50,927 nt of DNA from Candidatus Poseidonia sp. (GTDB lineage: Archaea > Thermoplasmatota > Poseidoniia > Poseidoniales > Poseidoniaceae). The translations under genes and the position numbers were made by a program. The stretch is from the NCBI GenBank assembly GCA_030827745.1, contig JAURDW010000006.1, positions 1 through 50,927 on the forward strand, given 5' to 3'. Below, in pieces: positions 34,657-43,419 of this stretch; position 1 is the first letter of the stretch; every line of letters begins with the position of its first letter. The notes beneath the pieces are model-generated. The model searched no databases. It was not told the origin of the DNA and was given only the letters and a program-made list of their open reading frames with translations.

Positions 34657-35877
34657 ATGTACGATGTGGTGGTCATCGGGGCAGGGCCCGGAGGAGGGTC
34701 AGCAGCGCTGCATGCTGCTCGAGCGGGGTTGTCCACCCTCATCCTCGAGGCCGATCCCGAGATCGGGACTCCCGTTCATTGCGGCGAATGCCTTTCGGAA
34801 CTCGCCGTCCAAAACCTCGGTTTGAGCCTGCCCGACCACGTCAAGGCGCTGGATGTCAAGGGAATCCGTGTCATCTTCCCCGACGGAACGGACAAATTGC
34901 TCACCGAAGAAGGCTATGTCTTGGAAAAACACCTCTTTGAGCGATGGCTTGCAGAAGAAGCCGTCGCCAAAGGTGCTGAACTCAAGCTTCACCACAGGGT
35001 GACAGAAATGGTGCGTGTTTACAATTCAGAAAATCAATTTTCCAATTGGAAAATTGACGGGAGAGGCGATGGTTTTCCCCTTGAATGTCGAGCCATCATC
35101 GATGCCTCTGGCGTTTCAGGGGCCGCAGCAAAGTTGCTGGGCATGGGCGGTGAGGTGGAAGTCATCGCAGGCTTCCAGTACGAAATGCATGACGTCCCCA
35201 ACGACGGTTACCTTGACTTCTACCTCTGGCCAAAATATTCACCACACGGTTATGTTTGGATGATACCAAAAGAGGGAGGTAGAGCGAACGTCGGTTTGGT
35301 CACCACCGACAAGAAAGGGGCCATCAAATACCTTGAATCCTTCATCGAGGACACCTACCTTGCTGACAAACCAACGGCCAACCCTCCGTGGCGTGAAGAC
35401 GGCATCAAAGTGCGACCGTTCGGCGGCACCATCCCGATCTCAGGTCCACGAACCGCGACTGTGGACGAAGGCATCCTCTTGGTTGGCGATGCTGCAGGTT
35501 TCACTTCCCCGCTCTTTGAGGGCGGCACCCACCTTGCCCTTTGGTCGGGGAGGGAGGCTGCTCAAACGCTTGCCCAAGCACTTGAAGACAACGATGTATC
35601 AAAATCACGGCTCCTTCGCTATGAAAAAGCCTGGAAGAAACGCTTCCCGCCCTACCATAAAATCCTGAAAGGAAAAACCGCCCTCTACGATTTGACCGAT
35701 GACGAAATGTCGGCCATGGCACGGTGTTTGCCCAAAGAACTCGGCAACATGAGCCCGGTAGACAAAGCCTTCATCGGGTTGAAAATCTTGGTTCGTAAAC
35801 CCATGCTCTTCACAAAACGAGTGGTTGCCGTCCTGCTCTCCTTCGGTTACTCCCGGGCAAAATTCTTTGGTTGGTAG
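34657..35877 (+). CDS. Geranylgeranyl reductase-family flavoprotein
   Basis: FAD-dependent enzyme that saturates isoprenoid double bonds, of archaeal lipids, quinone side chains or similar compounds. The 406 residues show VVVIGAGPGGGSAAL (FAD-binding), PVHCGECLS, WPKYSPHGYVWMIPK (substrate-channel motif of the family) and the second FAD motif VGDAAGFTSPLFEGG. The ATG at 34657 has GAGGGCGAG upstream. A 24-base perfect palindrome sits in the coding sequence at 35034-35057. Proximity to divergent ubiD/ubiA hints at quinone side-chain reduction, but a role in membrane lipids is equally possible. Confidence 0.88.
   Translation: MYDVVVIGAGPGGGSAALHAARAGLSTLILEADPEIGTPVHCGECLSELAVQNLGLSLPDHVKALDVKGIRVIFPDGTDKLLTEEGYVLEKHLFERWLAEEAVAKGAELKLHHRVTEMVRVYNSENQFSNWKIDGRGDGFPLECRAIIDASGVSGAAAKLLGMGGEVEVIAGFQYEMHDVPNDGYLDFYLWPKYSPHGYVWMIPKEGGRANVGLVTTDKKGAIKYLESFIEDTYLADKPTANPPWREDGIKVRPFGGTIPISGPRTATVDEGILLVGDAAGFTSPLFEGGTHLALWSGREAAQTLAQALEDNDVSKSRLLRYEKAWKKRFPPYHKILKGKTALYDLTDDEMSAMARCLPKELGNMSPVDKAFIGLKILVRKPMLFTKRVVAVLLSFGYSRAKFFGW
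35034..35057. repeat. 24-base perfect palindrome inside the reductase gene
   Basis: All 12 base pairs match around the centre CCAATTGG, flanked by TCAATTTT and AAAATTGA. It is AT-rich in a GC-rich gene and encodes residues about 126-134 (around NQFSNWKID), a part expected to be a variable loop. Confidence 0.9.
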
Positions 35878-35937
35878 GGAAGAATCACACCCAATGGATG
35901 AGCAAAAGCCTTGAGGGACGCGGTCCGCCCAAGCACC

Positions 35938-38472
35938 ATGTGGGGGCTCACGATGTGGCTGGCCCTCGGGGCCGTTGCATGGTTGCTGTGGGAACCAACC
36001 TATCACGAGAAGGCCCCCCGGCGCGCCTTCTTTCTCCACGGATTGCTCGTGCTCCCTTTTGCCACACTCGCAGGCCTGTTCATCGCCAACGATGCATCGG
36101 TGCTCCATGTCGCCGCTTTCGGCGGCGAGGCCTTGCCGCTCAAGTACCGGTTTGCAGCCACCTGGGCCGCACGCGAAGGCCCGTTGCTTATGTGGATGGG
36201 ATGGATGGCTTTGCTTGCTTGGTGGTGGCGAAAGGCCCTTCCGGGAGAAGAAGCATTCGGGCAACACGCCCAACGATGGCGACTGCGGGCCGTTCACTTG
36301 ATGACGCTCACGTTGCTTTTGGTAGCGTTTTCACTCGACCCGTTCAAGCCCACACCGGCGTTTTTCCGAGGAGCGGGGCTGAATCCGTTGCTTCAAACCG
36401 ATTTGATGGTCATCCACCCACCGCTCATTTTCCTAGCATATTCGTTTTGCTTGCACCTCACGGCCATCGCCTTGGCTGCAGCCTACACCCATCAAAGCGC
36501 TGCCTTGGCCGAGCGCATGCTTCGGGTTGCCCGTCCCGGCCTGCTCGTTGCAACCCTTGGTATCGGCCTTGGGGGGCTATGGGCCTACCTCATCCTCGAT
36601 TGGGGCGGATACTGGGCGTGGGACCCGGTTGAGACCGGCTCTTTCTTGCCTTGGTTGGCCTTGGTGATGTTGGTTCACCTTCGGACGCGTCCCGGTACCG
36701 TTGAAGACCGCGTGTGGATCGGTGCAGGCCTTGTGACGGGAGTTTTGGCGCTGTTTGCTACGACCGTAACAAGGGCTGGAGGCGTATGGGCGTCGTCCGT
36801 TCACACCTTCGTGGCCTCCGACAGCAGCACGCCACCCGACGACGTCTTTGGGCGCTTGATGGTGCTTAGGGGCGACGAGGCGGCAACCGAAGTGATGACC
36901 TACGTGGTTTGGATGTTCATGCTCATCGGGTGCTGGCTTGCTGTTGCCCGACGAGAGAAAAGCGATCGACCTCTGCCATCCACTGCTGCATGGTCGGCGA
37001 CCTTGCCGGCGTGGACGGCCCTCATCGGCTGCCTCTTTTTTACCTCCGGCGATGGGGCGTCGTCGTCATGGACAGCGGTGCCTCAGGTCGTCTTTGTGTC
37101 GGTTTTGGTCGTTCCGTTGCTGCTCGTGCGCCCGTTCAAGTCCGTGGAAGAAACGGGTGAGAACCAAACTTGGGCGTACCATGCACGGTTTCCCGTCCCG
37201 CTGGACGCAGTGTATCCCCTCCTCGTCTATGGCCTCACCGGCGATGTCTTCATCGCCACCGCCATGGCGGTTCTCTTCGTCCCGCTTTACCGCTCCAACG
37301 ATGCCCTTAAAGCGTGGCCTTGGGCTGCAGCAGGCGTGATGTTGGGCCTCTCCCTGGCTTGGTCACAGCTCCTTTCCATCGCCGTAGCAGGCGTTCTTCT
37401 GGTCATGTTCGTGCTTCCTTGGCTCGTCGCCCCACAAGACGGCGAGGGAAGGCCCCTTGAGATGAAAAAACGCAGAGGCCAACAAACGGTGGCTCTCTGG
37501 TCCAGCGTTGTGTTGGTGAGCCTCTACTTGGTGTTGTCTTGGACCCTCCTTTTGGCGAGCATCGACGCCGTGAATTTCGAGGCCCACGAGCTCTACGGAG
37601 CGCCCTTCATCGCCGGGCTTGGAGGTGCGCTCTTCCTCTACGCTCGCCGGAAGGATTCATCTTCAACGAACCTCGTCCTCCTTTCAGGGGCAACCGCCCT
37701 CTCCGTGGCGGGGTTTGTGCTTGCACCGCAGGCGTTTGGAAGAGATGCAGGCACCATGGTTTCCGAACACCTCACCCGCGGTCACCTCGTGTGGATGACC
37801 TTCCCCTTGCTCACCTTGGCCACGGCACCCATCGCTCGAGAGGTGGTTCGCCAGATGCAAACTGCTCGGGAAAAAGGGACTTGGAAACGAATACCTTTCG
37901 GAGCCCACGTCGTTCACTTGGGTCTCCTTTTGTTGTTGCTCGGTCACCTCTCAACCACGGTTCTTGTTGACCGAGGCGATGCTGCCCACCGGATTTCGCT
38001 CGTCAAAGACGAAGTCATCGTGCACGAGGGTTTCGGTTTGGTGTTTGAGGAACTGGTCCTCGAGAGCGAAGGGCTGGAGGTGGGCGACGGGTTCATCGGC
38101 GTACGTATCGGCATTTTCGAAGTCAACAACGGTGAGGTGGGCGACCGGTTGGGTGAAGTGCTTCCGGGGACCCTTCGGTTTGATGCTCAGGGCACACCCA
38201 GGTCGGAAGTTGACACCTTGACCCGGCTGACCGGAGACCTCGTTTTCATCTTTGATGGCAGTCAAGCCGGCGGGTTGATGGCCACCGCTCAAAGCGGCTC
38301 TCTTTCGGATGTTGACGTCGTCCGCGTGACGGTTTACAACCTCCCTCACGCACACACCGTATGGCTTGGATGGGGCGTTATGATGCTCGGTATGGCCACG
38401 GTTACATGGGCGGGAACGGACGCTGCTTCAAGGAAGGGGACCAAAGAGGATTCCAAACTTGAGGAAGAATAA
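35938..38472 (+). CDS. ccmF: CcmF-type cytochrome c heme lyase
   Basis: Membrane heme-handling protein that helps attach heme to apocytochrome c in the system I pathway. The 844 residues hold about 15 hydrophobic helices and the tryptophan-rich WWD signature at GGYWAWDPVETGSFLPWL, preceded by LQTDLMVIHPPLIFLAY. Conserved His positions flank it (IHPP; MLVHLR). The large C-terminal extracytoplasmic domain (about 690-800) precedes a last helix. ATG at 35938 is preferred; an upstream TTG at 35911 would add nine residues. Other ccm genes are not in the window. It follows the geranylgeranyl reductase gene by 60 bases. Confidence 0.9.
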   Translation: MWGLTMWLALGAVAWLLWEPTYHEKAPRRAFFLHGLLVLPFATLAGLFIANDASVLHVAAFGGEALPLKYRFAATWAAREGPLLMWMGWMALLAWWWRKALPGEEAFGQHAQRWRLRAVHLMTLTLLLVAFSLDPFKPTPAFFRGAGLNPLLQTDLMVIHPPLIFLAYSFCLHLTAIALAAAYTHQSAALAERMLRVARPGLLVATLGIGLGGLWAYLILDWGGYWAWDPVETGSFLPWLALVMLVHLRTRPGTVEDRVWIGAGLVTGVLALFATTVTRAGGVWASSVHTFVASDSSTPPDDVFGRLMVLRGDEAATEVMTYVVWMFMLIGCWLAVARREKSDRPLPSTAAWSATLPAWTALIGCLFFTSGDGASSSWTAVPQVVFVSVLVVPLLLVRPFKSVEETGENQTWAYHARFPVPLDAVYPLLVYGLTGDVFIATAMAVLFVPLYRSNDALKAWPWAAAGVMLGLSLAWSQLLSIAVAGVLLVMFVLPWLVAPQDGEGRPLEMKKRRGQQTVALWSSVVLVSLYLVLSWTLLLASIDAVNFEAHELYGAPFIAGLGGALFLYARRKDSSSTNLVLLSGATALSVAGFVLAPQAFGRDAGTMVSEHLTRGHLVWMTFPLLTLATAPIAREVVRQMQTAREKGTWKRIPFGAHVVHLGLLLLLLGHLSTTVLVDRGDAAHRISLVKDEVIVHEGFGLVFEELVLESEGLEVGDGFIGVRIGIFEVNNGEVGDRLGEVLPGTLRFDAQGTPRSEVDTLTRLTGDLVFIFDGSQAGGLMATAQSGSLSDVDVVRVTVYNLPHAHTVWLGWGVMMLGMATVTWAGTDAASRKGTKEDSKLEEE

Positions 38473-38484
38473 CTCTCGCCAATG

Positions 38485-38492
38485 GAATTATG
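38485..38492 (+). promoter_or_regulatory. TATA-like box of the FKBP-SAP gene
   Basis: GAATTATG lies about 50 bases before ATG 38536. Initiation near 38513 would leave a leader of about 23 bases with GGAGG at 38524-38528, seven bases before the start codon. Confidence 0.4.
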
Positions 38493-38535
38493 AAGGGGGG
38501 GCGGGTCGCCGAATCATTCCCTTGGAGGCATCACT

Positions 38536-39390
38536 ATGGAAGAAGGAACAATTGTCCACGTTGATTATGAATTGTACAACGGCGAAAACGGTGACTTGAT
38601 TGAAACCACGCGCGAAGCCATCGCTAAGGAACACGAAACCCATCAAGAGGGTCGCACCTACTCCCCCATGGTCTGTGTTGTCGGAAGCGGCAACCTCATC
38701 CCTGGGTTTGAGGCAGCGCTTGCCGAAGCAAAAGCCAACAAGGAAGTCGAGGTTGTCATCCAGCCTGCCGACGCCTACGGTGAGAAGGACCCCGCAGAAA
38801 TCGAGACCATCAGCATCGACAAGTTGGTTCGTGCCGTCCAAGACCCCAATTCACTCTACATCGGGGCTCCTGTGAACATCGGAGGACGACAGGGCTACCT
38901 CTCGTATTTGGCTGCAGGGCGAGCCCGCATTGACTACAACCACCCCATGGCCGGGAAGACGCTGAAGTATTCCTTCAAGATCGTCAAGGTCGTTGAGGGC
39001 AAGGACGAGCAGGTCATGGCCCTCTTGGAATCCAACACGGGTCACAGCGACTTCCAGGTGTCGTTTGACGGCGACGACCTCAACATCGTCTTGCCCCAAA
39101 CCATGCTCTTTGACACCAACGCTGCCATGATGAAGTTCCGACTCGTAACCGTCATCCGGGATGCGGTCGAGTGCGGCAAGGTCTCCTTTATCGAGGTTCA
39201 CGAGCCCCGTGGGTTCGGCGTTGAGGACCACGATCACGACCACGATCACGACCATGACCACGGCGAAAGCGAAGACTTCTCCAAACTCTCGGTTGCTGAG
39301 TTGAAAGAGCGGTTGAAGGCTGCAGGGTTGCCCGTTGGTGGCAAGAAGGCCGACCTCATCGCACGTCTTTCGAGTTCAGAAGAAGAGTGA
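38536..39390 (+). CDS. SlyD-like FKBP peptidyl-prolyl isomerase with His-Asp tract and C-terminal SAP domain
   Basis: A 284-residue folding enzyme with an unusual tail. Residues 1-155 form an FKBP/SlyD-like domain with an insert-in-flap: IVHVDYELYN, VVGSGNLIPGFEAAL, VVIQPADAYGEKDP and YSFKIVKVVEG. About 160-225 is a further beta-rich domain seen in archaeal long FKBPs. Then come a six-fold HisAsp tract (231-242) and a SAP motif, LSVAELKERLKAAGLPVGG then KKADLIARL (about 250-279). SAP domains bind DNA and sometimes RNA. The His tract could bind nickel or zinc as in SlyD. GGAGG seven bases before the ATG fits a ribosome-binding site. The combination is unusual to my knowledge. Confidence 0.88.
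   Translation: MEEGTIVHVDYELYNGENGDLIETTREAIAKEHETHQEGRTYSPMVCVVGSGNLIPGFEAALAEAKANKEVEVVIQPADAYGEKDPAEIETISIDKLVRAVQDPNSLYIGAPVNIGGRQGYLSYLAAGRARIDYNHPMAGKTLKYSFKIVKVVEGKDEQVMALLESNTGHSDFQVSFDGDDLNIVLPQTMLFDTNAAMMKFRLVTVIRDAVECGKVSFIEVHEPRGFGVEDHDHDHDHDHDHGESEDFSKLSVAELKERLKAAGLPVGGKKADLIARLSSSEEE
39226..39261 (+). repeat. Tandem GAC-CAY microrepeat encoding (Asp-His)6
   Basis: Six GAY-CAC/CAT codon pairs in a row give an alternating DH tract joining the FKBP part to the SAP domain. The near-perfect 6/12-base period is prone to length change. Confidence 0.9.
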
Positions 39391-39442
39391 CGGTCGCAAG
39401 ACCGATAGGGGGGCGACCGCTGGTCTGTCTCGCTGAGGGGTG

Positions 39443-40828
39443 ATGGTGGTGAACGAAGACGCCTTGGAACACCCGGTGTTCCCACCCCCGCTCCCCGACG
39501 ATGCTTACACCGCTGCGGAAAAAGCCGTCATTTGGACCGCTCTCGCTCTTGCATTGGGACTTCTTGCCGGGTTGGTTCTCGCTTTTGATACCGTTTGGAC
39601 CGAAACCCTGCGGCCCATCATTTGGGAACCTGTGGTCAAGGATGCCGGCGCAGCAGGGGATGCGGGGTACACCCCACAGAACACCGCCATTTACACGCTT
39701 AGCATGCTGGGTTCGGTTGTGCTCCTTCAGGCGTTGTTCCGGAAATGGAAACTGCCCTCCGATGAGCGAATGGTCTTGGCTTTGATCGCTTGGGTTTGCC
39801 TCGCTCCTGTGCTTCGTGTGCTCGAAGACGCTGACTTTTTCTCGTCATCCACGGACGTTCTCTTCATTTCCCCCATCATACATCTTCATCTCGCCGGTTG
39901 GTTGGTTGGCGTGGCCACCCTCAGTCACATCCTCGCCGGGCGTCTCGATGGGCTCGCCTCAGACCGAGCAGAAGAACAACGTAAGACGCTTCTGTTCGGC
40001 ATGCTCTTCGGCGTTCTCTTGGCTCACTGGTGGTGGTTGTATCGGCCGGCGTACGAAGGCCACGAAACCGTTGACTTCACGCTCGCCACTTGGGGGCTTG
40101 TCCTCGCGTCCATGGCCTTGTTCGCCACCTTGGTTCAAACCCGAGCGTGGCCGGCTCTGACCCGTGGCTTGGTGGCGTTCGCCAACGCCGCAGTGACCCT
40201 CGGCCTCGTTCATTGGTTGCAATTTGCGCTGACACCTTGGGCCCAAGAAAGTGGGAAAATGTCCGGTGACATCACGCTCTGGCCCGCTCTGGTGGTCCTC
40301 GGCTTGCCAGGTCTCGTATGCGCTCTGCTCTACCGTGCTGGGAAAGACGACGCACGGCAACTTCAGCTCACGGGTTTCACTGCCGGTGTCCTTCCGCCCG
40401 ACATCAGCCTCAAACAATGGGAATCTGAAGAAGAAGTTTGGATGGACCACCCCGTTGAATTTCTCTCCAACAAAGCGCTGTTGGCCCACCCCATGGTGTT
40501 GGGCATGGTCTTTGGCCAGTTGTGTGACGGGTTCGCAACCATGATGGGCATCGACATGTTTGGTTATGGCGAAAAACACCCGGTCAGCGACAGCGTCATC
40601 CAATTTGGCGGGACCATCAACGAGGCGCTCGGCATTGGTTGGGGTGAGGGAGCGTGGCTCTTCGCCCTCGTCAAAGCAGCGCTTGTTGGCCTCATCGTTT
40701 GGCTTTTCGTTCAGATGAGGGTGGAGCACCGTCAGCAACATTTCCGCTTGCTCATCGTCCTCGCCGTGCTCATCGTGGGTCTCGCACCGGGCCTGCGAGA
40801 CATCGGGCGCTTGATGTTGGGTGTTTGA
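39443..40828 (+). CDS. DUF63-family archaeal integral membrane protein
   Basis: A 461-residue protein with about 11-12 hydrophobic helices. The N-terminal third has FISPIIHLHLAGWLVG and the C-terminal third has LLAHPMVLGMVFGQLCDGFATMMGIDMFGYGEKH and GGTINEALG, patterns that I associate with the archaeal DUF63 family (function unknown). It is longer than usual members, about 280-300 residues, because of additional central helices. ATG at 39443 is adjacent to GAGGGG; GTG codons at 39446/39449 would have better spacing and cannot be excluded. It stands between the FKBP gene and the mcc operon without overlap. Confidence 0.72.
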   Translation: MVVNEDALEHPVFPPPLPDDAYTAAEKAVIWTALALALGLLAGLVLAFDTVWTETLRPIIWEPVVKDAGAAGDAGYTPQNTAIYTLSMLGSVVLLQALFRKWKLPSDERMVLALIAWVCLAPVLRVLEDADFFSSSTDVLFISPIIHLHLAGWLVGVATLSHILAGRLDGLASDRAEEQRKTLLFGMLFGVLLAHWWWLYRPAYEGHETVDFTLATWGLVLASMALFATLVQTRAWPALTRGLVAFANAAVTLGLVHWLQFALTPWAQESGKMSGDITLWPALVVLGLPGLVCALLYRAGKDDARQLQLTGFTAGVLPPDISLKQWESEEEVWMDHPVEFLSNKALLAHPMVLGMVFGQLCDGFATMMGIDMFGYGEKHPVSDSVIQFGGTINEALGIGWGEGAWLFALVKAALVGLIVWLFVQMRVEHRQQHFRLLIVLAVLIVGLAPGLRDIGRLMLGV

Positions 40829-40895
40829 GGGCTTCAAGAACAACTTCGCATGGGATTAAGTGCATGCGTGCATTGGACGGAATGGAGGGCTGAAG

Positions 40896-42506
40896 ATGGA
40901 CAGGTTACCCACAAGCGTCAACCCTGCCGACCCTGAGTACCTCAACCGAAAGACGACCAACCTCGCCCTTCTGGAGACGCTCCGGGAGCGGTTGGACACC
41001 GCCTCAAAGGGCGGGGGCGGCAAGTACGTTGAACGCCACCGTTCTCGCGGGAAACACCTCGCACGAGAACGCATCGAGCGAATCATCGATCCCGGGACGG
41101 CATTTTTGGAATTGTCGCCCCTGGCCGCTTACGACCTGTACGACGGCCGGGCACACTCGGCCGGCGTCGTCACCGGCATCGGCATGGTTCACGGACGAGA
41201 ATGCCTTTTCGTCGCCAACGATGCCACCGTCAAAGGTGGGTCGTACTATCCGATGACCGTGAAAAAGCACATCCGGGCCCAAACTGTTGCCCATGAAAAC
41301 CACCTTCCGTGCATCTACCTCGTTGACTCAGGAGGCGCATTTTTGCCCATGCAGGACGAGGTGTTTCCCGATATCGGCCATTTTGGCCGCATTTTTCGCA
41401 ACCAAGCCCGCATGTCCGGCGATGGAATTCCCCAGGTCGCAGCCGTGCTCGGCTCCTGCACCGCCGGCGGCGCCTATGTGCCGGCGATGTCGGATGAATC
41501 CATCATCGTGAAAGGCAACGGCACCATCTTTCTCGCTGGCCCGCCGCTCGTCAAGGCCGCCACAGGTGAAGAAGTAACTGCGGAGGAACTCGGTGGTGCT
41601 GACGTTCACACCGCTCAGTCCGGGGTTGCCGACCATTTTGCCGAGGATGAAGATGAAGCGTTGAGGATGGTGCGGAATGTTGTGGAGAACCTTGGTCCGG
41701 TTTCCAAAGCCCCGGCTGCCATGCAAGCGGTCGAATCACCCGCTCACGACGTCGAGGATTTGCTCGGGCTGATTCCACAAGACAACAGGACGCCGGTCGA
41801 TGTTCGGGAACTGATCGCTCGCATCGTGGACGGGTCCAGATTCCATGAATTCAAGTCCCGCTACGGGACCACGCTGGTTTGCGGGTTTGCTCATATTCAC
41901 GGCTACAAAGTGGGCATTGTTGCGAACAACGGCATCCTCTTCTCCGAATCGAGCCAAAAAGGAGCGCATTTCGTCGAATTGTGCGGCCAACGAGGCGTCC
42001 CGCTCGTTTTCCTGCAGAACATCACCGGATTCATGGTCGGCAAGGCCTACGAAGCCGGCGGCATCGCCAAAGACGGGGCCAAATTGGTGACCGCTGTTTC
42101 CTGCGTCAACGTTCCCAAGTTCACGGTCATCGTCGGCGGTTCCCACGGTGCGGGGAATTACGGCATGTGCGGGCGTGCCTACGACCCGCGCTTCCTTTTC
42201 ATGTGGCCCAACAGCCGAATTTCCGTAATGGGCGGACCCCAAGCCGCCGATGTTCTGGCCACCGTCAAACAAGACCAGCGAGTTCGGGAAGGGCTGCCAC
42301 CGTTGGAGGGAGAGGAACTCGAGGCTTTCCGGCAACCGATTCTTGACAAATACGAAACCGAAGGCAGCCCGTACTACTCCACTGCCCGCCTTTGGGACGA
42401 CGGCATCATCGACCCGCGGGACACCCGTGATGTTCTGGGTCTGTGCCTGGCAGCGGCTCGCAATGCGCCGTTGCCGGAGCATCGGTACGGAATTTTCCGA
42501 ATGTGA
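40896..42506 (+). CDS. mccB: 3-Methylcrotonyl-CoA carboxylase beta subunit (carboxyltransferase)
   Basis: Transfers carboxyl from biotin to 3-methylcrotonyl-CoA in leucine breakdown. The 536-residue length and the C-terminal YGIFRM match MCC beta subunits. Diagnostic parts are [69 protein letters not shown] and [20 protein letters not shown]. The ATG at 40896 has GGAGGGCTGAAG upstream; the longer frame from 40860 adds 12 unlikely residues. It opens a four-gene operon with liuC, mccA and a biotin carrier. Geranyl-CoA carboxylase is a close relative and the main alternative. Confidence 0.93.
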   Translation: MDRLPTSVNPADPEYLNRKTTNLALLETLRERLDTASKGGGGKYVERHRSRGKHLARERIERIIDPGTAFLELSPLAAYDLYDGRAHSAGVVTGIGMVHGRECLFVANDATVKGGSYYPMTVKKHIRAQTVAHENHLPCIYLVDSGGAFLPMQDEVFPDIGHFGRIFRNQARMSGDGIPQVAAVLGSCTAGGAYVPAMSDESIIVKGNGTIFLAGPPLVKAATGEEVTAEELGGADVHTAQSGVADHFAEDEDEALRMVRNVVENLGPVSKAPAAMQAVESPAHDVEDLLGLIPQDNRTPVDVRELIARIVDGSRFHEFKSRYGTTLVCGFAHIHGYKVGIVANNGILFSESSQKGAHFVELCGQRGVPLVFLQNITGFMVGKAYEAGGIAKDGAKLVTAVSCVNVPKFTVIVGGSHGAGNYGMCGRAYDPRFLFMWPNSRISVMGGPQAADVLATVKQDQRVREGLPPLEGEELEAFRQPILDKYETEGSPYYSTARLWDDGIIDPRDTRDVLGLCLAAARNAPLPEHRYGIFRM

Positions 42507-42518
42507 ATTTTGAATTGC

Positions 42519-42527
42519 ATATTTAAT
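42519..42527 (+). promoter_or_regulatory. TATA-like box before the hydratase gene
   Basis: An AT-only stretch, ATATTTAAT (42519-42527 with flanks), starts about 28 bases before ATG 42548, in the only AT-rich gap within the mcc operon. It may give the last three genes a promoter of their own. Confidence 0.4.
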
Positions 42528-42547
42528 TTTTCAATTGAGGTTTTGAG

Positions 42548-43411
42548 ATGACAACGATGGATGAACCGCCCGCAACATCTCTGGTCAACCTCACCATCGC
42601 AGGCGACCAAGCCCACGTGACCCTGAACCGACCGGACAAATTCAACGCCCTGAACGTTGACATGATCACCGAACTTATCGACGTCTTGACATGGACCGCC
42701 GAACGAAGTGCTGGCCATCAAGACGCTCTTCACGACGGTGAGGGGGCGCCCTACCTTCGCTTGCTGGTGCTTCGAGGCGAGGGGAAGCACTTCTGTGCAG
42801 GCGCCGACATCAACATGATGCGAGATGCGGGCGCCAACACGCCCGAGGAAAATCGGGCCGACTCCGAACGCCTTGACCGTCTCTTCAACGGCCTCTGGTC
42901 GCATCCATGTTTCACCGTCGCAGCCGTCCAAGGCGTGGCGCTCGGCGGTGGAGCCGGCTTGGTAGCATGTTGCGATTACATCGTGGGAACAGCCAACCTT
43001 CGCATCGCCCTCTCGGAGGGGAAACTGGGCATCTTGCCCGCTGTTATTGGCCCCTATGTTTACCGCCGTCTCGGTTCGGCCGCCTTCCGCCGTTTGGCGA
43101 TGCAAGCCAGCCGAATTGGCGCCGACGAGGCTCTGCGCATCGGGTTTTGTGAACAGGTTGTTGAGGGAGTTGACGGGATTGAACCGGCGATTGAAGCCGT
43201 GGTCAGCGAAGTCTTGACCACAGGACCCTCGGCGGTGACGCTTGCCAAAGAACTCACTTTGGGCTTTGACCGTTGGACCGGGACCGACGAAGCCCTGCGC
43301 GAATGGACCCTTGACTTCACCAGCAGAATGCGAGGGTCAAAAGAAGGGCAAGAAGGCCTCTCCTCGTTCCTTGAGAAACGCCCTCCAAACTGGAAGCCAA
43401 CCGACGATTGA
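42548..43411 (+). CDS. liuC: Methylglutaconyl-CoA hydratase-like enoyl-CoA hydratase
   Basis: Probably hydrates 3-methylglutaconyl-CoA to HMG-CoA, the step after MCC. The 287-residue crotonase-fold protein has LNRPDKFNALN, the oxyanion-hole segment GKHFCAGADI and GVALGGGAGLVACCD, where the usual first catalytic Glu is replaced by Gly, as I recall for bacterial LiuC proteins. The second region reads LSEGKLGILPAVIGPYV with Glu retained. Assignment rests on this and on position between mccB and mccA. GAGG lies eight bases before the ATG. An ordinary enoyl-CoA hydratase is the alternative. Confidence 0.82.
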   Translation: MTTMDEPPATSLVNLTIAGDQAHVTLNRPDKFNALNVDMITELIDVLTWTAERSAGHQDALHDGEGAPYLRLLVLRGEGKHFCAGADINMMRDAGANTPEENRADSERLDRLFNGLWSHPCFTVAAVQGVALGGGAGLVACCDYIVGTANLRIALSEGKLGILPAVIGPYVYRRLGSAAFRRLAMQASRIGADEALRIGFCEQVVEGVDGIEPAIEAVVSEVLTTGPSAVTLAKELTLGFDRWTGTDEALREWTLDFTSRMRGSKEGQEGLSSFLEKRPPNWKPTDD

Positions 43412-43419
43412 AAGGAGGA

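Noticed and set aside
41736-42482. 248-residue minus-strand ORF
   Set aside because: Antisense shadow of mccB.
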